Shown one piece after another: positions 57,459 through 64,000 of a stretch of 64,000 nt of DNA (its first letter is position 1; the number at the start of each line of letters is the position of its first letter). The position numbers were made by a program, and so were the translations under genes. The stretch lies in assembly GCF_034314085.1 (NCBI RefSeq), contig NZ_JAVIWI010000001.1, forward strand, positions 744,001 to 808,000, given 5' to 3'. The notes below the pieces were generated by a model, which was not told the origin of the DNA, made no database searches, and was given only the letters and a program-made list of their open reading frames with translations. The stretch comes from Undibacterium sp. 5I1 (GTDB taxonomy: Bacteria; Pseudomonadota; Gammaproteobacteria; Burkholderiales; Burkholderiaceae_D).

Positions 57459-58637
57459 ATGACTGATGCAGTTATCGTATCCACCGCACGTACCGGCCTA
57501 GCAAAATCCTGGAAAGGTGCTTTCAATATGACGCATGGCGCCACGATGGGCGGTCATGTCCTCAGTGCTGCGATTGAACGCGCTAAGATTGAAGCTGGCG
57601 AGGTGGAAGACGTCATCATGGGATGCGCCACACCGGAAGGCGCAACTGGCAGCAATATCGCCCGCCAGATCGCATTGCGCGGTGGTTGCCCGGTCACGAC
57701 TGCCGGTATGACAGTCAATCGTTTTTGTTCCTCTGGCTTGCAAACCATCGCTCTGGCAGCCCAGCGTATTATTGCCGGTGAGGGCGATGTTTATGCTGCT
57801 GGCGGCGTTGAGTCAATTTCTTGCGTACAGAACGAAGCTAATAAACACATGATCGTTGAAACCTGGTTGAAAGAGCACAAGCCAGAAGTTTACTGGCCAA
57901 TGCTGCAGACAGCAGAAACCGTCGCCAAGCGTTACAACATCGGCCGTGATCGCCAGGATGAATACGGTGTGCAAAGTCAATTGCGTGCCGCCGCTGCACA
58001 AGCCGCTGGTTTATTTAATGCAGAAATCGTTCCGATGACGACCATCATGGGTGTGGCTGACAAAGCCACTGGTATGTTGGTCAGCAAAGAAGTCACGATC
58101 TCTTCTGATGAAGGTATTCGTGCAGATACAACGCTGGAAGCGGTATCTAAAATCCGTTCCGCGTTGCCAGGCGGCGTTATCTCTGCCGGTAACGCAAGTC
58201 AATTTTCTGATGGTGCCTCCGTCGCGATTTTGATGAACAGCAAATTAGCAGAAGCCAAAGGTCTGCAACCATTGGGTATTTTCCGTGGGTTCGCCATCGC
58301 AGGTTGTGAGCCAGATGAAATGGGTATTGGTCCGGTCTATGCGATTCCAAAATTACTGAAAAAAGCGGGTCTCAAAGTAGAAGATATCGGCTTGTGGGAA
58401 TTGAACGAAGCCTTTGCCGTGCAAGTTTTGTATTGTGCAGACAAGCTTGGTATTCCAATGGATAAACTCAATGTCAACGGTGGTGCGATTGCGGTAGGCC
58501 ATCCTTATGGCGTATCCGGTGCACGTTTGACTGGGCATGCTTTGATCGAAGGTAAACGCCGTGGCGCAAAATTTGTTGTGGTAACCATGTGTATCGGTGG
58601 CGGTCAAGGCGCGGCTGGCTTGTTTGAAGTGGTGTAA
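57459..58637 (+). CDS. Acetyl-CoA acyltransferase (thiolase)
   Basis: The product has 392 residues. The acylated Cys is in [17 protein letters not shown] (about residue 88), the His in [16 protein letters not shown] and the second Cys in [15 protein letters not shown]. It cleaves or forms beta-ketoacyl-CoA. The genes that follow (acyl-CoA dehydrogenase, SDR, thioesterase) suggest beta-oxidation of fatty or related acids. GGAGA precedes the start. Confidence 0.93.
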   Translation: MTDAVIVSTARTGLAKSWKGAFNMTHGATMGGHVLSAAIERAKIEAGEVEDVIMGCATPEGATGSNIARQIALRGGCPVTTAGMTVNRFCSSGLQTIALAAQRIIAGEGDVYAAGGVESISCVQNEANKHMIVETWLKEHKPEVYWPMLQTAETVAKRYNIGRDRQDEYGVQSQLRAAAAQAAGLFNAEIVPMTTIMGVADKATGMLVSKEVTISSDEGIRADTTLEAVSKIRSALPGGVISAGNASQFSDGASVAILMNSKLAEAKGLQPLGIFRGFAIAGCEPDEMGIGPVYAIPKLLKKAGLKVEDIGLWELNEAFAVQVLYCADKLGIPMDKLNVNGGAIAVGHPYGVSGARLTGHALIEGKRRGAKFVVVTMCIGGGQGAAGLFEVV

Positions 58638-58686
58638 TTGCTGAGCGACTGATTAGCTTTACTACCTTTCACGGTATAAAAATAGA

Positions 58687-58783
58687 ACCTACGCAAAATT
58701 GTCCCGGCAAGGCGTAGCGACGAAGATAGTACTTTAGTACAGCTAGGAGCTACAACGCAGCCGGGGCGTTTTTGCGTAAGTCC
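58687..58783. repeat. 97-bp inverted-repeat element
   Basis: The outer arms (CCTACGCAAAATTGTCCCGGC and the complement of GCCGGGGCGTTTTTGCGTAAG) and inner arms (GCGTAGC / GCTACAACGC) close on a centre with GTACTTTAGTAC. It can form one long hairpin between the thiolase and dehydrogenase genes. This type of intergenic repeat is familiar from related betaproteobacteria (from memory, not checked). It may act in mRNA stability or termination. Confidence 0.65.
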
Positions 58784-58884
58784 TAAAAAATAAAGACGAG
58801 TAAGACGGGAGTAATCTGTCTTGCTTTTTTTAAAAGGACGATCCGTCGTCCTGCCAACGTCCAACATCTGATATCCGATCCGCT

Positions 58885-60702
58885 ATGCAATCAAAAATCA
58901 TCCCCCGCCGCGACCTCGATTTTTTGCTGTATGAATGGCTGAATGTCGAATCCTTAAATCAGCGCGAGCGTTTTGCTGACCACACCCGAGAAACCTTCAA
59001 TGCTGCGCTCGATACCTGCGAGCAAATCGCCACTGAGTTATTCGCCCCGCATAATAAAAAGAACGATCAGAACGAGCCGCATTTTGATGGTGAAGTCGTA
59101 CACATCATCCCAGAGGTAAAGACGGCGCTCAACGCGTTTTGCGAAGCGGGTTTGATGGCTGCGGGACAAGATTTTGAACTGGGCGGCATGCAATTACCCT
59201 GCGTAGTCGAGAAGGCAGGTTTTGCCTACTTTAAAGGTGCCAACGTTGGTACTTCGTCTTATCCATTTCTGACGATTGGCAATGCCAATACCTTGATGAA
59301 ATGCGGTACACCAGAGCAAATTGAGCTGTTCGCCAAACCGATGTTGGAAGGCCGCTTCTTTGGCACGATGTGTTTGTCAGAGCCGCAGGCAGGGTCCAGT
59401 TTGTCCGATATAGTCACTCGCGCAGAACCTCAGGCCGATGGTAGTTATCGCCTGACCGGTAATAAGATGTGGATCTCTGCTGGCGAGCATGAATTATCGG
59501 AAAATATTATCCATCTAGTACTCGCCAAAGTGCCAGATGAGAACGGCAAACTGATTCCAGGTGTTAAAGGGATTTCTCTTTTTATCGTCCCTAAAAAACT
59601 CGTCAATGCAGACGGTTCATTAGGTGAGCGCAATGACGTTGTGCTGGCTGGCTTAAACCATAAAATGGGCTATCGCGGCACCACCAATTGCTTGCTCAAT
59701 TTTGGCGAAGGTAAGTTCAAGCCGGAAGGCAAAGCAGGCGCAATCGGCTATCTGGTCGGTACCTTGCATAAAGGTCTCGCTAATATGTTCCACATGATGA
59801 ATGAGGCGCGTATTGGTGTTGGTCTGGGTGCAGTTATGCTTGGTTATACTGGCTATCTGCATTCACTGGACTATGCACGAAACCGTCCGCAAGGGCGCAA
59901 TCCGCAAGCCAAAGATCCTGCTACGGCGCAACTGCCTATCATTCAACATACCGATGTCAAACGGATGTTGCTGGCGCAAAAAGCGTATGTCGAAGGTGGG
60001 CTTGCACTGAATTTATATTGCGCTCGTCTGGTAGATGAGGAACGCAGTGCGACAAATCCAGCGGCACGCGCCAACGCCTTATTGTTACTGGATATCTTGA
60101 CGCCTATCGCTAAGTCCTGGCCCTCACAATGGTGCCTGGAAGCGAATAATCTGGCGATTCAAATCCACGGCGGATATGGTTATACGCGTGAATACAACGT
60201 GGAGCAGTTCTATCGCGACAACCGCTTAAATCCGATTCATGAGGGTACGCACGGCATACAAGGTCTGGATTTATTGGGACGTAAAGTTGTCATGCAAGAC
60301 GGCGCTGCATTACAAGCACTCGGTGCGGAGATGCAAGCGACAATCACTCGTGCAGCCGGTCATCCGGAGTTATCTGACTATGCCCAACCCTTGTCGCTGG
60401 CTTTACGTCGCATTGCGATGGTCACACAGCAGTTATATGCTGCCGGTGATTTGAATAAAACACTGGCAAATGCGTCCCTTTATCTGGAGGCATTTGGTCA
60501 TACCGTCGTCGCCTGGGTATGGTTAGAGCAAGCGCTGTTGTCGGTTGGAAAAGAAACCCATCACGACGCTAATTTCTACGCAGGAAAACTGCAAGCTTGT
60601 AAATATTTTTATCAGTGGGAACTACCAAAAGTCCATCAACAATTAGATTTACTGGCGAGTCTGGATACGACGACTTTAGATATGCAAGACGCCTGGTTTT
60701 AA
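58885..60702 (+). CDS. Acyl-CoA dehydrogenase
   Basis: The product has 605 residues, the length of long-chain-type bacterial dehydrogenases with an extra C-terminal domain. The FAD and substrate-binding motifs MCLSEPQAGSSLSDI, NKMWISAGEHE and QIHGGYGYTREYNVEQFYRD are present, and the catalytic Glu is expected in NPIHEGTHGIQGLDL. It makes trans-2-enoyl-CoA, passing electrons to ETF. Cluster member between thiolase and SDR. Confidence 0.93.
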   Translation: MQSKIIPRRDLDFLLYEWLNVESLNQRERFADHTRETFNAALDTCEQIATELFAPHNKKNDQNEPHFDGEVVHIIPEVKTALNAFCEAGLMAAGQDFELGGMQLPCVVEKAGFAYFKGANVGTSSYPFLTIGNANTLMKCGTPEQIELFAKPMLEGRFFGTMCLSEPQAGSSLSDIVTRAEPQADGSYRLTGNKMWISAGEHELSENIIHLVLAKVPDENGKLIPGVKGISLFIVPKKLVNADGSLGERNDVVLAGLNHKMGYRGTTNCLLNFGEGKFKPEGKAGAIGYLVGTLHKGLANMFHMMNEARIGVGLGAVMLGYTGYLHSLDYARNRPQGRNPQAKDPATAQLPIIQHTDVKRMLLAQKAYVEGGLALNLYCARLVDEERSATNPAARANALLLLDILTPIAKSWPSQWCLEANNLAIQIHGGYGYTREYNVEQFYRDNRLNPIHEGTHGIQGLDLLGRKVVMQDGAALQALGAEMQATITRAAGHPELSDYAQPLSLALRRIAMVTQQLYAAGDLNKTLANASLYLEAFGHTVVAWVWLEQALLSVGKETHHDANFYAGKLQACKYFYQWELPKVHQQLDLLASLDTTTLDMQDAWF

Positions 60703-60746
60703 AAAATATTAGCTCAAAAATAGATTAAAAATAATCGGAGACAAAG

Positions 60747-61538
60747 ATGAAAACAGTACGCACCTCACAACAATTATTCGACCTCAAAGGTAAAACCGCC
60801 TTAATCACTGGCGGCTCTCGTGGATTAGGTTTACAAATGGCAGAGGCATTGGGCGAGCAGGGTGCCAAACTGGTGCTGTCTTCACGCAAACAATCGGATC
60901 TGGACGAGGCGGTCGCGCATCTGAAAAGCAAAGGCATAGACGCCAGCGCGATTGCTGCTGATCTGGGCAAAGACGGTACCGTAAAACCGCTGGTCGATGA
61001 GGCATTGGCGCGCCTTGGTCATATTGATATCCTCATCAATAATGCTGGCGCAACCTGGGGCGCTCCGGCAGAAGATTATCCGGTTGAGGCATGGGATAAG
61101 GTGATGAACCTCAACATCCGCAGTATCTTTTTGTTGTCGCAAGAAGTCGGCAAGCGCTCGATGATTCCTCGCAAATACGGTCGCATTATCAATGTCGCCT
61201 CTATTGCTGGTTTGGCGGGCAACGGACCCGGCACCATGCAGACGATTGCCTACAATACGTCCAAAGCGGCAGTCATCAATTTCACTCGCACTCTGGCTGG
61301 TGAATGGGGCGTACATGGCATTACTGTGAATGCCGTCGCACCGGGATTTTTTCCGTCCAAAATGACGAAAGGAATTCTGGAAAATCTGGGAGAGGAAAAA
61401 CTCTCCAAAGAAGCTCCATTACAACGTATTGGTGACGATGAAGATTTAAAAGGCGTTGCCTTATTGTTTGCCTCTGATGCAGGTAAACATATCACTGGTC
61501 AAACCTTGGCAGTCGATGGTGGAGTCTCTGCGGTTTAA
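60747..61538 (+). CDS. SDR-family oxidoreductase
   Basis: The product has 263 residues. Classical SDR marks: TGGSRGLGLQMAEALG at the start, NNAG (about residue 99), Ser in NVASIAG and the catalytic Tyr-x-x-x-Lys in YNTSKAA. It should reduce or oxidise a hydroxyacyl- or oxoacyl-CoA within the cluster; the exact reaction is not seen in sequence. Confidence 0.9.
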   Translation: MKTVRTSQQLFDLKGKTALITGGSRGLGLQMAEALGEQGAKLVLSSRKQSDLDEAVAHLKSKGIDASAIAADLGKDGTVKPLVDEALARLGHIDILINNAGATWGAPAEDYPVEAWDKVMNLNIRSIFLLSQEVGKRSMIPRKYGRIINVASIAGLAGNGPGTMQTIAYNTSKAAVINFTRTLAGEWGVHGITVNAVAPGFFPSKMTKGILENLGEEKLSKEAPLQRIGDDEDLKGVALLFASDAGKHITGQTLAVDGGVSAV

Positions 61539-61718
61539 TGCACGCAATTTGAAAACTGAGTCTGAAAACCGACTATTGAATGCAGTTCACAATCCAAACA
61601 CAGTCGCTCCATTTATTGCTGTGTTTTGTATTCTGCATTCTGATAATTCATTTTTAGAAATGCTCAGAGGGCTGCACTGTGACTGTGCTAAGTCCCGACA
61701 ATATAACCGGAGATCAGC

Positions 61719-62249
61719 ATGAGCTTGTCTACTACTGAGTCGAAAAAAATTGCAGAAGGTCATTCACATACCGTGACACAGGTTCAGGATGAATCTGCCA
61801 GCAATGGTGTTCCGATCCCGCAGCCTACTTCTGCACTCAATCCCTTCCTGCATGATCTTGGAGTTGAATTTTTAGAGATGGACGGGGGTAACGCCAAACT
61901 CACTTTAGATTTAACCGAGCGCCATATGAACAGCTGGCAAATCGTCCACGGCGGTGTACTCATGACCATGCTGGATGTGGTGATGGCAATGGCCGGACGA
62001 TCCTTGTGCGAAGATTTAAAAGGCGTAGTCACGGTTGAGATGAAAACGACTTTTCTGCAACCGGGCGGGATTACTGGCGGCCATATCGAAGCGCGAGGTC
62101 ATGCTTTTCATCGGTCAACGACCATGTGTTTCTGCGAAGGCGAAATCTGGAACGGCGACAAATTGGTGGCAAAGGCAATGGGTACGTTTAAATACTTACG
62201 CCGCTTGAAATCGGGTGAAAATATGAAGAAGCTCTATGGCAGCGACTGA
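61719..62249 (+). CDS. PaaI-type hotdog-fold thioesterase
   Basis: The product has 176 residues. A disordered start of about 40 residues precedes the hotdog domain (HMNSWQIVHGGVLMTMLDVVMAMAGRS with HGG), typical of PaaI/YdiI thioesterases, which hydrolyse acyl-CoA. It is the last gene of the fatty-acid oxidation cluster, separated from the SDR gene by 180 bases. Confidence 0.85.
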   Translation: MSLSTTESKKIAEGHSHTVTQVQDESASNGVPIPQPTSALNPFLHDLGVEFLEMDGGNAKLTLDLTERHMNSWQIVHGGVLMTMLDVVMAMAGRSLCEDLKGVVTVEMKTTFLQPGGITGGHIEARGHAFHRSTTMCFCEGEIWNGDKLVAKAMGTFKYLRRLKSGENMKKLYGSD

Positions 62250-62652
62250 CTGAGTGAATGAGTGAGTGATTTAGTTTTTAAAAATATCTGGTTAGCGAGT
62301 CAATCTACATTGGTAAAACTCATCTCCTGCCAGCGGGAGAAGAGGGAGTTAATCGCTGATTTGACGCGCAATAGTTATTCGGATGCAGATGTTTAAGTTG
62401 GTGAATTATAAATATACTGAGGTGGGGTATTTTTATTCGTCCATATAATCATTGGACGATAAGCCATATTTTAATAAAATCGGGGGGAGTATGTGAATTT
62501 CCCCTTTATATTGATCTTATATTTTCTCGATTAACTTTACCAAAGTTCAACCAAAGTTCAACCAAAGTCAGACCAAAGGTATAAGCAAATTAAGTGTCAG
62601 CAGGTCCTAATAAATCCAACAGTAAAAACACAGAATGGAAACAGGAGACAGC
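62250..62652. other. Intergenic region before the serine hydrolase gene
   Basis: These 403 bases contain repeat copy F (62413-62493) and a small tandem repeat of CCAAAGTTCAA near 62540-62570. No gene is supported. Confidence 0.6.
62413..62493 (+). repeat. 81-bp intergenic repeat, copy F
   Basis: It begins TATACTGAGGTGGGGTAT, carries TCGTCCATATAATCATTGGACGA, a near-perfect internal palindrome, and ends GGGGAGTATG. It is the clearest copy of the central block. Confidence 0.85.
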
Positions 62653-64000
62653 ATGCCCACAACAAAAAGAATACAAAGAACGCGTCAGAAATCATCAATC
62701 GCATCGGGCTTTACAATCGCGGCGAAGTTACTCATTGGCGGACTCATGACAACAGCAATCAATACCGCAATCGCACAAACGGCTTTACCTGATCCAGCCA
62801 GCACCGATCCAAAAACGCTAGGCTGGATGCAAGGTTTCCCACCCGCGCCAGACAAAGTCGTTAAATTTAGTAACGGCAGTAACTACCAGTTTCCCCGCAC
62901 CCGTTGGTCGTTTTCGCATGGGCGTGAGTTAGGTCCAACAGCAAACGTCTGGCATGGCACGCTGGCTGCGTCCCCCTTGCCGCAAGCATTGGTCGATCTG
63001 GATAAAGTCTCTTTTGTTGATGACAAGGGCGCCAATGCGACCTGGGCCGATATGCTCAACAATACCTATACCGACAGCGTTTTGGTCATGCACAAAGGTC
63101 GTATCGTGTATGAGAAATACTTTGGTATCAGCAAACCGCAGTTGCCGCATATCGCTATGTCCGTGACCAAGTCTTTTGTTGGTACTTTGGCTGCAGCAAT
63201 GTCGGTTGAAGGTAGCCTGGATTCTACTGCGCTGGTGACCAAATATCTGCCTGAATTAAAAGAGTCCGCTTATGGCGATGCTACAGTGCGCCAAGTCATG
63301 GATATGACGATTGGTGTGCAATATTCTGAGAATTATGCCGATCCGAAAGCCGAGATTTGGGATTACGCCAGAGCCGGTGGTTTGTTGCCGACAGCACCAA
63401 CGTATGATGGTCCCAGAACCTTTTATGATTTTCTGGTTAAGCTGAAAAAAGAAGGTCAACACGACGATGCCTTCGCCTATAAAACAGTAAATGCAGAAGT
63501 GCTGGCATGGATCATCAAGCGTGCCAGCGGCAAATCGCTGGCGGATTTATTGTCTGAACGTATCTGGCAAAAATTAGGGGTAGAAAATGACGCCTATTTT
63601 GCAGTCGATAGCATTGGTACCGAGCAGGGCGGTGGTGGTCTCAATCTTGGCTTGCGCGATATGGCACGGTTTGGCGAGATGATGCGTTTGGACGGCAAGT
63701 TTAACGGACAGCAAATTATTCCTAAAGCTGCCATCGATGATATTCGCAAAGGTGGTGATCAGGCCAAATTTGCTAAAGCTGGTTACGCCACTATCCCCGG
63801 TTATTCGTATCGCAATATGTGGTGGATAGGTCATAACAGTCACAAAACCTTTGAAGCACGCGGTATTCATGGTCAACGTATTTACATTGATCCGGTGGCC
63901 GAAATGGTCATCGTTAAATTTTCTTCTCACCCCATCGCTGCCAATGGCGCAAGTGACCCCATCACTTATCGCGCTTTTCAGGCAGTCGCTAACCAATTAA
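62653..64000 (+). CDS. Beta-lactamase-family serine hydrolase, 3' end beyond the window
   Basis: The frame is open for 449 codons from the ATG at 62653 (AGGAGA upstream) to the window edge, so the stop is not seen. A signal peptide (GGLMTTAINTAIAQ) predicts export. The class C beta-lactamase/EstB/NylB-type marks are Ser-x-x-Lys in MSVTKSF, Tyr in AYKTVNAEVLAW and HG in RGIHGQRIYID. It is a serine hydrolase (esterase, amidase or peptidase); the substrate is unknown. Confidence 0.85.
   Translation, partial: MPTTKRIQRTRQKSSIASGFTIAAKLLIGGLMTTAINTAIAQTALPDPASTDPKTLGWMQGFPPAPDKVVKFSNGSNYQFPRTRWSFSHGRELGPTANVWHGTLAASPLPQALVDLDKVSFVDDKGANATWADMLNNTYTDSVLVMHKGRIVYEKYFGISKPQLPHIAMSVTKSFVGTLAAAMSVEGSLDSTALVTKYLPELKESAYGDATVRQVMDMTIGVQYSENYADPKAEIWDYARAGGLLPTAPTYDGPRTFYDFLVKLKKEGQHDDAFAYKTVNAEVLAWIIKRASGKSLADLLSERIWQKLGVENDAYFAVDSIGTEQGGGGLNLGLRDMARFGEMMRLDGKFNGQQIIPKAAIDDIRKGGDQAKFAKAGYATIPGYSYRNMWWIGHNSHKTFEARGIHGQRIYIDPVAEMVIVKFSSHPIAANGASDPITYRAFQAVANQL

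Overview
The window reads as a betaproteobacterial chromosome, most like the Oxalobacteraceae (Undibacterium/Herminiimonas/Janthinobacterium type). I infer this from protein resemblance and from the gene sets smpB/ratA/rnfH, guaB/guaA, queE-queD-tadA, ompR/envZ and regB/regA-cyo; no database search was possible. The host DNA has moderate GC, and an island of about 17 kb is visibly richer in GC.

Left part (1-34.7 kb), host backbone: the end of a PqiB/MCE-type operon; an amidase; an AttEFGH-like export system (ATPase, fused permease, lipocalin-like protein); a three-gene RND efflux operon on the minus strand; a LysR regulator with an apparent nonsense codon, divergent from an NAD(P)-dependent epimerase; a cytochrome bo-type oxidase operon (cyoABCD, SURF1) followed by a RegB/RegA redox two-component system; an MFS transporter; OmpR/EnvZ; smpB, ratA, rnfH, guaB, a GGDEF-like protein and guaA.

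Middle (about 34.7-52.08 kb), an integrated element at the 3' end of guaA. It has a tyrosine integrase, an AlpA-like regulator, part of a trb-type conjugation operon (trbI, trbG, trbF, trbL, trbK-like), an IS21-family insertion at which the rest of the trb operon is missing, and then a defence cluster. The cluster holds an AbiE toxin-antitoxin pair, a 1344-residue protein combining an HTH, a PD-(D/E)xK nuclease-like domain and a STAND-type NTPase, and an Abi_C/HEPN-type abortive-infection protein. The right end carries a second, synonymously different copy of the guaA terminal codons just before queE, so the element splits what looks like a guaA-queE-queD-tadA cluster.

Right part (52.1-64 kb), host backbone: queE, queD, tadA, LD-carboxypeptidase, a large MFS transporter, a fatty-acid oxidation cluster (thiolase, acyl-CoA dehydrogenase, SDR, thioesterase) and the start of a beta-lactamase-fold serine hydrolase.

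Two signals stand out. The first is the HTH-nuclease-STAND gene, with its own promoter and operator-like palindrome and flanked by duplicated abiEii 3' ends; it is the best candidate for an undescribed defence system. The second is a family of six 81-82 bp intergenic repeats with TATACTCCC/GGGAGTATA ends, found only in the host DNA.
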